64,000 nucleotides of DNA from contig NZ_JAASQJ010000004.1 of the NCBI RefSeq assembly GCF_011762185.1, positions 248,001-312,000 on the forward strand, in the 5' to 3' direction. The DNA comes from Dyadobacter arcticus (lineage in GTDB: Bacteria > Bacteroidota > Bacteroidia > Cytophagales > Spirosomataceae). Of the stretch, positions 1 through 8,078 are shown one piece after another. Each line of letters begins with the position of its first letter. Position 1 is the first letter of the stretch. Below the pieces are notes generated by a model, which searched no databases, had not been told where the DNA came from, and saw only the letters and a list, made by a program, of their open reading frames with translations. Both the position numbers and the translations under genes were made by a program.

Positions 1-1
1 A

Positions 2-439
2 CCGCCTTATCAGCTTGGTGAATTCATTTGCTACAATCTTGGAGACTCATTTTCGGGAGAAGCAGCATTGGGAAGTATTGATTCATTGCAAATTAAGGAA
101 GATCCGTTTGTAAAATCCATTGACTATAAAAAGTTTGAGGCATTCAAAGAGGTAAGGCATCGGATCAGCAAGTATGTGCTACTGGATGTTCCTTTTGAGC
201 TCTCATCTTCCGCGGAAAAGGCATTTGTAGCCAATAATCCCAGGAGTTATCTCACTTATTTGTCATTGGGCGATTATTTTAAGAAGAAAGAAAGCTTTAA
301 AAAAGCAATAACCTATTACGAGCAAGCTTTGAAGCACGACGTATCCTCATTAAATGAAGAAAGCGAGATCAGGCGGCGGATTGCTGAATGTAAAAAGTTT
401 AAGTATGCATTATTTTCTTCCAAACCCGATTCTAAATGA
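2..439 (+). CDS. C-terminal part of probable C45-type acyltransferase, pigment cluster (5' truncated)
   Basis: The frame is open from base 2 with no start codon before a TTG at 68, so this is the 3' end of a longer gene cut by the window edge. The visible 145 residues begin PPYQLGEF and end in a helical, TPR-like stretch (YLTYLSLGDYFKKKESFKKAITYYEQAL). Flexirubin clusters usually carry a C45/penicillin acyltransferase-like Ntn hydrolase with such a C-terminal tail next to the adenylating enzyme, and the position fits. The catalytic N-terminal domain lies outside the window, so the family call is inference. Its TGA overlaps the ATG of the next gene (ATGA), which suggests translational coupling. 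Confidence 0.5.
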   Translation, partial: PPYQLGEFICYNLGDSFSGEAALGSIDSLQIKEDPFVKSIDYKKFEAFKEVRHRISKYVLLDVPFELSSSAEKAFVANNPRSYLTYLSLGDYFKKKESFKKAITYYEQALKHDVSSLNEESEIRRRIAECKKFKYALFSSKPDSK

Positions 440-1695
440 CCGATATGCACCATGATACCCCTGAGCATAGGCTAAAACATTTGTTATCCTATGTCGGAGA
501 TCATTCGCCACATTATCAAAAGGTTTTTCTGGAACATCGTATAGACATTGATTCGATCGTCATTGCCGGAGACCTTGTAAAGCTGCCGTTTACAACGAAA
601 GATGATTTGGCTGCCGCGAACGATGATTTTTTATGTGTACCAAAAAGCAGGGTCGCCGATTTTGTGACCACATCCGGCACATTAAGCGACCCGGTCGCAT
701 ATTACCTGACCGACTCGGATATCGAGAGATTGGCAACCAATGAGGCGGAATCATTCAAATGTGCAGGCGGGAGCGAAACGGATATTTACCAGCTCATGAC
801 CACGATAGACCGCCGTTTTATGGCTGGTCTGGCTTACTGGATGGGAGCGAGAAAGATGGGGGCCGGAATGATCCGGGTAGGGCCAGGTGCTCCTTTTTTG
901 CAGTGGGAGTCGATACAGCGTTTTTTCCCGACAGTTATCATTGCGATTCCATCATTCATTCCAAGGTTGATTGACTATGCGACTGCCAATAATATTGATT
1001 TTCAATCTTCCAGCATTAAGTCGATTATTTGCATTGGTGAACCGATCCGAAACCCTGATTTTACATTGAATGAATTAGGTAAAAGAATTACTTCTCAATG
1101 GAATGTGAAATTGTATTCGACTTATGCTTCCACCGAAATGGGCGCAGCATTCACCGAATGTGAAGAAGGAAAAGGAGGACATTTAAACCCGGACCTTCTG
1201 ATTCTGGAAGTAGTGGACGAGAACGGGAATGCAGTAAAGGAAGGTGGATTGGGTGAGGTGGTGGTGACCACGCTTGGGGTGGAGGGAATGCCGCTTCTAC
1301 GTTACAAGACCGGCGACTTATGTCATGTTTATTATGGTCCCTGCAACTGCGGTCGGACAAGTCCGAGGTTGGGGCCGGTAGTGGGGAGAAAACAGCAAAT
1401 GATCAAGTTTAAAGGCACAACGATTTTCCCGCCTGCGCTTTTCGATGTGCTTGATATGGTGAAGGAAATTGACTTGTATCAGGTAGTAGTTTCAAAAAAT
1501 GAGTACGGTAATGACGAAATTACGGTGCTTCTGCCTATGAATTTACAAACGGCAGTTTTCAAGGAAATGCTTCACTCTTTATTCAAATCGAGACTTCGTG
1601 TGACGCCAATTTTTGACTTCGTTACCGCTGAAGAACTTACCTTCCGAATATACAAACAGGAGAAACGCAAACCTGAAAAATTAATCTATATTTGA
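436..1695 (+). CDS. PaaK-like AMP-forming acyl/aryl-CoA (or ACP) ligase of pigment cluster
   Basis: A 419-residue single-chain adenylating enzyme of the phenylacetate-CoA ligase type. Visible motifs are the phosphate loop TTSGTLSDP (residues 78-86), YASTEMG (near 231, the A5-like motif), YKTGDL (near 290) and a C-terminal lysine-rich KQEKRKPEKL that would carry the A10 lysine. It would activate a carboxylic acid as an acyl-adenylate and load it on CoA or on the cluster's carrier protein. In flexirubin assembly the usual starter is 4-hydroxycinnamate made from tyrosine, so it is a candidate starter-loading enzyme; the substrate is inferred. It overlaps the upstream gene by 4 bases. Confidence 0.75.
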   Translation: MTDMHHDTPEHRLKHLLSYVGDHSPHYQKVFLEHRIDIDSIVIAGDLVKLPFTTKDDLAAANDDFLCVPKSRVADFVTTSGTLSDPVAYYLTDSDIERLATNEAESFKCAGGSETDIYQLMTTIDRRFMAGLAYWMGARKMGAGMIRVGPGAPFLQWESIQRFFPTVIIAIPSFIPRLIDYATANNIDFQSSSIKSIICIGEPIRNPDFTLNELGKRITSQWNVKLYSTYASTEMGAAFTECEEGKGGHLNPDLLILEVVDENGNAVKEGGLGEVVVTTLGVEGMPLLRYKTGDLCHVYYGPCNCGRTSPRLGPVVGRKQQMIKFKGTTIFPPALFDVLDMVKEIDLYQVVVSKNEYGNDEITVLLPMNLQTAVFKEMLHSLFKSRLRVTPIFDFVTAEELTFRIYKQEKRKPEKLIYI

Positions 1696-1730
1696 AGCCT
1701 TTATTACCATTTTAAAATCAAATTACTACA

Positions 1731-2345
1731 ATGAAAAAGTATATCTACGCTCCCCTTTTGGCCATTTTGGCAATGTTTTCCCAAGTTTCCCATGCACAAA
1801 GAGTTGAACTGAAATCCGGCGATCTCGATGCTTTGTCAGGTCAGAAAGTAGTGAATATCGAGTACGATTATTCCCAGTTTGGCGTAGGGAAGTTTGCAAC
1901 CGAGCAAGAATATCTCGATAAAAAATCGGCCGAGTACAATGCCAAAGAAGCTGGCCGCGGCGATAACTGGAAAAAATCCTGGGTAGCCGACCGGAAAGCA
2001 CGCTACGAACCGAAGTTCGAAGAACTTTTTAATAAAGGAATGGAGGACAAAGGCCTGCAGGTTGTTCAATCGCGGCCGGATGCCAAATACACATTTATCG
2101 TCCATACCAACTTTGTAGAACCGGGTTTTAATGTAGGTGTAATGCGTAAAAATGCTTATGTAGACTATACCATTGACCTGGTTGAATCGGCTAGTAAAAC
2201 GAGTAAGGTTGCAGAGTTGGGTATGCGGAATGTGCCGGGAAGCATGGCCATGGGGATGGATTTTGATACAGGCGCGCGTTTGGCCGAATCATATGCAAAA
2301 GCAGGAAAAACGCTCGCATCGTTCCTTGATAAAAAACTCAAATAA
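1731..2345 (+). CDS. Exported protein of unknown function in pigment cluster
   Basis: A 204-residue protein with a clear signal peptide (MKKYIYAPLLAILAMFSQVSHA, cut near residue 22). The mature part opens with a strand-rich segment (QKVVNIEYDYS), then a charged helical stretch, a conserved-looking core (KYTFIVHTNFVEPGFNVG, YVDYTIDLVES) and a C-terminal helix. I do not recognise a named family. It sits 35 bases after the adenylating enzyme and 26 before another exported protein of nearly the same length and similar strand/helix order, so the two may be distant paralogues. An envelope role in pigment trafficking is only a guess from location. Confidence 0.75.
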   Translation: MKKYIYAPLLAILAMFSQVSHAQRVELKSGDLDALSGQKVVNIEYDYSQFGVGKFATEQEYLDKKSAEYNAKEAGRGDNWKKSWVADRKARYEPKFEELFNKGMEDKGLQVVQSRPDAKYTFIVHTNFVEPGFNVGVMRKNAYVDYTIDLVESASKTSKVAELGMRNVPGSMAMGMDFDTGARLAESYAKAGKTLASFLDKKLK

Positions 2346-2371
2346 TCAATGTTCCTAAATAGTCTCTAATC

Positions 2372-3004
2372 ATGAAAAAAATGTTATTCTTTGCCCTTTT
2401 ACTGTTAGGTGCCGGATCTGTTTCGGCAGACAATACCATGGCGGATCTTTTCGCCGGAAAAACGAAACTTGTGTTTCTTGGATTGGATTTTACCCAGGCC
2501 AAATATGTTGGCGCAATAGGCTTTACTGATCCCGCTGCCATTCAAAACCAGCATATGGTGAGCTGGAACAACCTGATCGAAATGGAGCCTAAGAAGTTTT
2601 CACTTCAGAAAGCATTCAATCTTAAAGACGATATGTATGCTTCCAAAGTAGAGGATATGATCAGTTACAACAAATCAGTAAATGTTAAAGAGAACATTAC
2701 TGAGTCGGAATATGCCATTACGGAAGATCAGGTCAAAAAATCGGTTGCCAAATATTCATTGAGCGAAAAAGACGGTGTCGGCGTCGTCTACGTGGTCGAA
2801 TCACTGAACAAGATCACCGAAAAACTGAACGTTTGGGTGACTTTCATCGACCTGAAAACCAAGAAAGTACTTTATACCGAAAAAGTAGAAGGTAAGGCTG
2901 GTGGCTTTGGATTCAGGAATTACTGGGCCGGTGGTGTTTACAAGGTGAATCAGGAAATAGGCTCTAAACTCTATAAAAAATGGAGCAAGTCTTATAAAGC
3001 GTAG
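2372..3004 (+). CDS. Exported protein of unknown function in pigment cluster
   Basis: A 210-residue protein with a signal peptide (MKKMLFFALLLLGAGSVSA). The mature part contains KTKLVFLGLDFTQAKYVG near its start and a C-terminal block LNVWVTFIDLKTKKVLYTEKVEGKAGGFGFRNYW that reads as two or three beta strands followed by a helix. It is probably periplasmic or attached to the outer membrane. It follows the 1731 gene closely and shares its general layout. No named family is recognised. It ends in front of a 135-base gap holding a strong hairpin at 3069-3115. Confidence 0.75.
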   Translation: MKKMLFFALLLLGAGSVSADNTMADLFAGKTKLVFLGLDFTQAKYVGAIGFTDPAAIQNQHMVSWNNLIEMEPKKFSLQKAFNLKDDMYASKVEDMISYNKSVNVKENITESEYAITEDQVKKSVAKYSLSEKDGVGVVYVVESLNKITEKLNVWVTFIDLKTKKVLYTEKVEGKAGGFGFRNYWAGGVYKVNQEIGSKLYKKWSKSYKA

Positions 3005-3068
3005 AAAATGAATAGAATTGTTTATTTTTAAAAATCAGATTTTATTACCGATACCATAGCATTTTTTT

Positions 3069-3115
3069 GTAAGCTGTGATTTGTTTGCCGGTTTGGTGAA
3101 CGCTTCACAGCTTAC
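3069..3115 (+). repeat. Perfect 11-bp inverted repeat inside the pigment operon
   Basis: GTAAGCTGTGA (3069-3079) and TCACAGCTTAC (3105-3115) are exact reverse complements separated by 25 bases. The T-run lies before the hairpin (3062-3068), not after it, so it is not a standard terminator for either strand. It could be an mRNA processing or stability hairpin, or an operator for the following gene. Confidence 0.5.
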
Positions 3116-3139
3116 TGTTTAAACTGATAACCCAATATT

Positions 3140-3868
3140 GTGCGATTCAGGCCTTTGATCTTCTCGTTGCTCATTTCACTTCTTCTTTCAGGGTGTGGCA
3201 AAATGCTTTATCGGGCGGCCGATAAGGCTTTTCAGAAAGGTGTCAAGGATCAGCCATACGACGCAATCATCGTTCCCGGATTTCCTTACAATGGTCAAAA
3301 ATGGGATATGGTGCTGCAAATGAGGATCCATTGGGCCTATTATCTGTATTCAAAAGGCTTCACCAAAAACATTATTTTTTCAGGTTCTTCCGTTGCCACT
3401 CCCTACATTGAAAGCAGGGTGATGGCCACATATGCCGAAGCGCTGGGTGTTCCAAAGGAACATTTATTCACAGAGGAAAGGGCGCAGCACAGCACCGAAA
3501 ATGTATATTACTCTTACAGGCTTGCAAAAGACAATGGCTTTACAAAAATTGCGTTGTCCACCGACCCTATCCAGAACAGTTACATGCGCAGGTTTATCAA
3601 ACGGTTTGACTTGCCCATCGGATTGATGCCAACAGTAATCGACACACTTAAAATATTGAATCTTTATGAACCCAAAATTGATCTGACGCATACAAAAAGA
3701 GCGGATTTTCAAAAGCTATCAGATAGGGAGAATTTTTTCGAGCGTTTCAGGGGAACAATGGGAAAATACATCGAGTGGCATGAGGAGGACCTTAAAACGA
3801 AAAAACTGCGACGCAAATACAAAAACAGGATCGTACCCTCTTCTGCAAAGAAAAAAGAACCTCAATAG
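3140..3868 (+). CDS. YdcF/DUF218-family lipoprotein
   Basis: A 242-residue protein starting at a GTG, with a lipoprotein signal (MRFRPLIFSLLISLLLSGC, lipobox LLSGC). The mature domain has the DUF218 (SanA/YdcF) pattern: DAIIVPGFPYNGQKW, then a helix, NIIFSGSSVATPYIESRVMATYAEALGVPKEHLFTEERAQHSTENVYYS and IALSTDPIQNSYMRRF. The TxxN element (STENVYYS) and the stress on S/T residues are typical of the family. The domain binds nucleotides or SAM-like ligands in some members, but its biochemical role is unsettled. It precedes the methyltransferase by 6 bases and probably acts in the envelope as part of pigment maturation; that role is inferred. Confidence 0.8.
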   Translation: MRFRPLIFSLLISLLLSGCGKMLYRAADKAFQKGVKDQPYDAIIVPGFPYNGQKWDMVLQMRIHWAYYLYSKGFTKNIIFSGSSVATPYIESRVMATYAEALGVPKEHLFTEERAQHSTENVYYSYRLAKDNGFTKIALSTDPIQNSYMRRFIKRFDLPIGLMPTVIDTLKILNLYEPKIDLTHTKRADFQKLSDRENFFERFRGTMGKYIEWHEEDLKTKKLRRKYKNRIVPSSAKKKEPQ

Positions 3869-3874
3869 TTTAAA

Positions 3875-4933
3875 ATGAAAACAGAATTGTCGGCCGTTGA
3901 GGCCAAGTATGAAGCACAAAAAATAGCGTTCGGGCCGATGTATTTTCAGTCGGTTATTGCGCTGAGGGATTTGGGGATTTTACAGTTTATAAACAGCAAT
4001 CGCAAAGGGGTTAGCATCGGTACAATAATTGAAGAACTGCCGGTTTCAGAATATGCGGTGAACCTGCTTCTTGAGGCGGCTGAAATCTTAGGGGTGGTTG
4101 AGATTGAAGAAGGCGTTATTAAAATTAGTAAGATCGGGTTCTTTCTCTTGAAAGATGAAATGACCCGGGTCAATATGAATTTCATGAATGACGTGTGCTA
4201 TCTGGGTGCCAAAAGCATGACGGAAAGCTTCGTCAAAGGAAAGCCGGAGGGATTGAAAGTGCTGGGCGATTGGCCAACCATTTACGAAGGGTTATCCATA
4301 CTCCCGGAGCCAGCCAAAACTTCCTGGTTTGACTTTGATCACTATTATTCGGACAATGCTTTTCCGAATGCATTAAAAATCGTTTTCAAGAAAAATCCAA
4401 AGATGCTCTTTGACATTGGAGGAAACACTGGGAAATGGTCGTTTGCATGCTGTAGACACGACAGCCAGGTGGCAATCAAAATATTGGATCTGCCCGTTCA
4501 ACTTAATGTTGCCAAAGCCAATGCAGCTGAAAAAGGACTGCTTGAAAGGATTGATTTTCACCCGATTGACTTACTTGATACTGAGCAAAAAATACCTCAG
4601 GGCGCAGATGTGATCTGGATGAGCCAGTTTCTGGATTGTTTTTCTGAGGAACAAATAGTACAAATCCTCGAAAATGCATGCCAGGCTGCGTCAGAAGACA
4701 CTACCCTGTTTATCCTGGAACCATTTTTTGATAACCAGAATTATCCTGCTGCCCATTACAGTTTGGTAGCAACATCATTGTATTTCACGATTATGGCAAA
4801 TGGTAATAGTAAAATGTACCGTATTGGGGTTATGAAAGAACTGGTTTGCAGGGCAGGTTTCGATGTGGTTGAAATTTATCCGTTGATCGGGGATAGTTAC
4901 CATACCATTCTGGAATGCAGGAAAAGAGCGTGA
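3875..4933 (+). CDS. SAM-dependent O-methyltransferase of pigment cluster
   Basis: A 352-residue class I methyltransferase with the two-part layout of small-molecule O-methyltransferases. The N-terminal winged-helix dimerisation domain (GPMYFQSVIALRDLGILQFI; YAVNLLLEAAEILGVVEI; FFLLKDEMTRVNMNF) is followed by a Rossmann domain with SAM motif I DIGGNTGKW (180-188), an acidic residue after strand 2 (KILDLPVQL) and the post-motif region IWMSQFLDCFSEEQ. The C-terminal half has LFILEPFFDNQNYP. It would methylate a hydroxyl or ring position of the aryl polyene or resorcinol; the exact target cannot be read from sequence. It lies between the YdcF-like lipoprotein and an exported small protein. Confidence 0.8.
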   Translation: MKTELSAVEAKYEAQKIAFGPMYFQSVIALRDLGILQFINSNRKGVSIGTIIEELPVSEYAVNLLLEAAEILGVVEIEEGVIKISKIGFFLLKDEMTRVNMNFMNDVCYLGAKSMTESFVKGKPEGLKVLGDWPTIYEGLSILPEPAKTSWFDFDHYYSDNAFPNALKIVFKKNPKMLFDIGGNTGKWSFACCRHDSQVAIKILDLPVQLNVAKANAAEKGLLERIDFHPIDLLDTEQKIPQGADVIWMSQFLDCFSEEQIVQILENACQAASEDTTLFILEPFFDNQNYPAAHYSLVATSLYFTIMANGNSKMYRIGVMKELVCRAGFDVVEIYPLIGDSYHTILECRKRA

Positions 4934-4975
4934 GGAAAATCCTTTTCGATCAAGCATTCGTAAATAATTAGTAAT

Positions 4976-5458
4976 ATGAAAAGGGTAGTTATCATTTACT
5001 TTTTAAGTCTCCTGACTTTAAGTACGTCAGGACTGGCCCAGGCTGACAAGAATGCTTTTTACAAGGCATTTTCTAGCGGGGAGGAAGCGACAATTAATAA
5101 AGTGCTGGCAAGCCTGGAAAGTGAAGAAGCCACATCGAGGGTTAATGCTTACAAAGGTGCTTTGACCATGAAAAAGGCGGGTTTTGTGAAGGGAGTTGGA
5201 GGTAAGCTCAAAACCTTTAAAAACGGTGTCCATTTGCTTGATGACGAGATTAAAAGCAATCCCACCAACGCGGAATTCAGGTTTCTTAGGCTCACTATCC
5301 AGGAAAATGCACCGGGCATTTTAAAATATAACAAAGAACTTAACGAGGATAGGCAGGCCATTGTAAAAGGTTACAGCCAGCTGGATCGTAAACTAAAATC
5401 TGTAATTACAGACTATGCCAAAGATTCAAAAATTTTGAAGGAAGCCGATTTGAAGTAA
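4976..5458 (+). CDS. Small exported protein of unknown function in pigment cluster
   Basis: A 160-residue protein with a signal peptide (MKRVVIIYFLSLLTLSTSGLAQA). The rest is mostly helical and lysine-rich (NAFYKAFSSGEEATINKVLASLESEE, KLKTFKNGVHLLDDEIKSNPTNAEFRFLRLTIQEN). The NPTNAEFRFLRL phrase resembles a helical repeat of the TPR type. No enzyme motif is visible. It lies 21 bases before darA in the same operon, and comparable small exported proteins seem to accompany darA in related clusters (memory of the cluster, not searched). Confidence 0.75.
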   Translation: MKRVVIIYFLSLLTLSTSGLAQADKNAFYKAFSSGEEATINKVLASLESEEATSRVNAYKGALTMKKAGFVKGVGGKLKTFKNGVHLLDDEIKSNPTNAEFRFLRLTIQENAPGILKYNKELNEDRQAIVKGYSQLDRKLKSVITDYAKDSKILKEADLK

Positions 5459-5479
5459 TTGAATAAATGGATTGATTAA

Positions 5480-6382
5480 ATGGGAAAAGTACTCGTCGTT
5501 AACTACTCGCAATCCGGACAGTTGCATGAGATCATCAGTAATTTTTTAGCGCCCTTCGACCCTTCGCAAATTGAGAGATTAATTATAAAGCCGGTAAAGC
5601 CCTTACACTTTCCCTGGAAAAGTGAGGTGTTTTATGACACCATGCCAGAATGTGTCTTAGAGGAAGCAATTCAATTAGAGCCTATTAGTTATGGCTCGGA
5701 GAAGTATGATCTCATTGTGATTGGTTACCAGCCCTGGTTCCTGTCACCATCCTTACCCATCACGGCACTCCTCCAAGATCCCGCATTTCAGAACAAAATG
5801 AACGGAACTCCGATTGTAACCATCATAGGAGGAAGAAATATGTGGCTAAATTCTCAGGAAAGCATCAAAAAATACATCCGTAAAGCCGGTGGTACTTTAG
5901 TCGGTAATATTCCCTTAATGGATCGCGAGCCAAATCTGGTCAGTGTACTTACTATTTTCCACTGGATGCTGACCGGGCGCAAAGAGCGAAAATGGAACCT
6001 CCTGCCTATGCCGGGAGTAAGTAAGAGCGATATCGACGGCGCCGGCCGGTTTGGTACAATCGTGAGTAATGCGCTCAAAACGAATGAATTCACAAATCTG
6101 CAAAAACAGATACTTTCTCTGGGCTTAATTAATATTCCTACCGACATTTGGTTTATCGAAATGCGCGGGAAGAAGATTTTTAAGATATGGGCGGGGCTGA
6201 TCAAGAAAAAAGGAACCACACCCGAGAAGCGGAAATTTTTCGTCAATTTGTTTAAATATTACTTACTAATAGCTCTTTTTGTAGCATCTCCGATCATATT
6301 GACATTCTATTTCGTTTTGATAGCGCCTTTTAGCCAAAGTAAAATAAAGAAGGAAAAAGACTATTTTTACGGAGTGGGCTAG
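5480..6382 (+). CDS. darA: Dialkylresorcinol condensing enzyme DarA
   Basis: A 300-residue protein with a flavodoxin-like beginning (MGKVLVVNYSQSGQLHEI), a second strand YDLIVIGYQPWFLSPSLPI and a conserved TPIVTIIGGRNMWLNSQES. The C-terminus has a hydrophobic hairpin (LFKYYLLIALFVASPIILTFYFVLIAPF) that suggests membrane association. This matches the DarA family, which works with the ketosynthase DarB to close and aromatise the 2,5-dialkylresorcinol ring in flexirubin and related pigments. DarB follows directly, which supports the call. The family's chemistry is known from Pseudomonas, Photorhabdus and flavobacterial clusters; this protein's acyl chain preference is not visible. Confidence 0.85.
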   Translation: MGKVLVVNYSQSGQLHEIISNFLAPFDPSQIERLIIKPVKPLHFPWKSEVFYDTMPECVLEEAIQLEPISYGSEKYDLIVIGYQPWFLSPSLPITALLQDPAFQNKMNGTPIVTIIGGRNMWLNSQESIKKYIRKAGGTLVGNIPLMDREPNLVSVLTIFHWMLTGRKERKWNLLPMPGVSKSDIDGAGRFGTIVSNALKTNEFTNLQKQILSLGLINIPTDIWFIEMRGKKIFKIWAGLIKKKGTTPEKRKFFVNLFKYYLLIALFVASPIILTFYFVLIAPFSQSKIKKEKDYFYGVG

Positions 6383-6433
6383 TAGAAGAATTTAGAGCAC
6401 ATGAACTTAATAGAGTCAATACTTACCAGTACA

Positions 6434-7576
6434 ATGTCAGAAGCATACATTACCAGAGCTGCTAAATTTCTTCCGAATGAATCCATACCCAATGAGGAAA
6501 TGGAGCAGTATTTAGGATTTATAAACGGCAAACCCTCCAAATCAAAATCGATCGTTTTAAGGAATAACAGGATTAAGAGCCGATATTACGCTTATACGAG
6601 GGAAGGAGAGCCGACACATACCAATGCCGAAATGGCCGCCCTGGCGGTCAACAACCTGTTTGCTTCTGATCCTGAGAAGATCAAGAAGGTTGACTTGCTA
6701 AGTTGCGGAACGTCCAGCCCCGATCAGATCATGCCTTCTCACGGGGTGATGATCCATGGTTGGCTGCCTGAAACAGGTACGATTGAGGTGGTTTCGCCGT
6801 CCGGTGTTTGCTGTGCTGGTATGCATGCGCTGAAATATGCGTACATGTCCATTAAGTTGAAAGATAAGAAAATGGCTGTTGTTGCGGCTTCCGAGCGGTT
6901 TTCGCCTTCTTTGCGTGCAGAGCAGTTTGAGGAGGAAGTGCAGCAATTAATCCGCCTTGAACAAAATCCATATGTATCGTTTGACAAAGATTTCTTGCGC
7001 TGGATGCTTTCTGATGGTGCGGGGGCTTTCTTGGTTGAAGGCGAACCGAATCCAAATGGCCTGTCCCTTAGAATTGAATGGATTGAGGGGTGTTCATTCG
7101 CCAATGAAGAGGAGGCTTGTATGTATATGGGTGCACACAAGCTGGAAGACGGGACTTTAAAAAGCTTCAAGGATTTCTCCAATGAAGAGATTCTTGAAAA
7201 GTCAATTTTTAGCATTAAGCAAGATGTCAAGTTGTTAAGTGAAAAAATTGTAAAACTTGGGTTTTCAAACCTGAAAAGTATCCTGGACGAAAAAGGAGTG
7301 GCAATGGATGATGTCGATTATTTCCTGCCACACATTTCATCTTATTTTTTTGAAAGTAAAATAGAAGATGCCATGATTGAAATTGGAATTCCCGTCCCCA
7401 AAGAAAAATGGTTTACGAATCTTGCGTCTTTGGGAAATGTGGGAGCGGCATCTATTTATATGATGGTTGAAGAAATATTTAATTGCGGATTGCTTAAAAA
7501 AGGCGAAAAGATCCTGTTAGCAGTGCCTGAAAGTTCAAGATTCTCATATATGTTCTGTTTGCTGACAGTTTGCTGA
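6434..7576 (+). CDS. darB: KAS III-like ketosynthase DarB
   Basis: A 380-residue thiolase-fold enzyme starting at MSEAYITRAAKFLPN; the frame allows an earlier ATG at 6401, but family members begin near the AYIT strand. The catalytic triad can be followed: Cys127 in GVCCAGMHA, His301 in FLPHISS and Asn336 in LGNVGAAS. DarB condenses two beta-keto acyl intermediates, after which DarA completes the 2,5-dialkylresorcinol that is esterified to the aryl polyene acid in flexirubins. It is longer than FabH because of an insertion after the active Cys (LRAEQFEEEVQQLIRLEQNPYVSFD) typical of this subgroup. Adjacent to darA, same strand. Confidence 0.85.
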   Translation: MSEAYITRAAKFLPNESIPNEEMEQYLGFINGKPSKSKSIVLRNNRIKSRYYAYTREGEPTHTNAEMAALAVNNLFASDPEKIKKVDLLSCGTSSPDQIMPSHGVMIHGWLPETGTIEVVSPSGVCCAGMHALKYAYMSIKLKDKKMAVVAASERFSPSLRAEQFEEEVQQLIRLEQNPYVSFDKDFLRWMLSDGAGAFLVEGEPNPNGLSLRIEWIEGCSFANEEEACMYMGAHKLEDGTLKSFKDFSNEEILEKSIFSIKQDVKLLSEKIVKLGFSNLKSILDEKGVAMDDVDYFLPHISSYFFESKIEDAMIEIGIPVPKEKWFTNLASLGNVGAASIYMMVEEIFNCGLLKKGEKILLAVPESSRFSYMFCLLTVC

Positions 7577-7675
7577 TCGCATGGCAGCTAGAGGAAACAG
7601 GTGACAATGGAGAATATATTTTTGTTAACTTGATGTATTAATCCAACCAAATTTCTGTTTTGAATCCCTGTCGAC

Positions 7676-8074
7676 ATGAAAAAGGAAGATTTACCACAAG
7701 AGCCCGGCCCACTTTCCAGATTGACCCGGGAATTGTGCTATGTCAAAAATGAAGAGGGAAAGTATGAGACTGCATTGAGCAATGGCTGGGACGTGAAAAA
7801 GGATGCGCTCGACAGTGCCTGGGTTGGAGTGAATGAACGGATTGAGGAAGCGAGACAAGCAGTATTCAATGGGGAAAAAAGCCCGATTTACTATTTTATG
7901 GAATTGAGATTAATGGATGTAGGAGTACTTTCAGGTTATACGGGATATTTTAGCATCTTCACGAAGAGACATTTAAAACCCTCTGTTTTCAAGAATCTCA
8001 GCGAACGCAAATTGGCTAAATACGCCAGTGCTTTTGACATTACTGTAAGTGAGTTGAAAAATTTTAAAGGTTGA
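7676..8074 (+). CDS. Small conserved cytosolic protein of flexirubin clusters, function unknown
   Basis: A 132-residue soluble protein without a signal peptide. The sequence is dense in apparently conserved residues: LTRELCYVKNEEGKYETALSNGW, KKDALDSAW, RIEEARQAVFNGEKSPIYYFMEL, LMDVGVLSGYTGYF and a C-terminal helix ending FDITVSELKNFKG. I recognise the pattern from the same place in other Bacteroidota pigment clusters, but no function is known to me. It lies 4 bases before the BtrH-like gene and after a 99-base gap with a TATTTTTG element (7617-7624) lacking a good -33 box. It may be an accessory subunit for darB or the BtrH-like enzyme. Confidence 0.75.
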   Translation: MKKEDLPQEPGPLSRLTRELCYVKNEEGKYETALSNGWDVKKDALDSAWVGVNERIEEARQAVFNGEKSPIYYFMELRLMDVGVLSGYTGYFSIFTKRHLKPSVFKNLSERKLAKYASAFDITVSELKNFKG

Positions 8075-8078
8075 AACA

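Noticed and set aside
6739..7230. 163-codon open frame on the - strand opposite darB
   Set aside because: Antisense to the active-site region of DarB; Ser/Cys-rich translation without recognisable family.
7617..7624. Internal promoter before the small pigment-cluster protein (TATTTTTG)
   Set aside because: The -7 match is exact, but there is no TTG near the required -33 position, so it was not listed.
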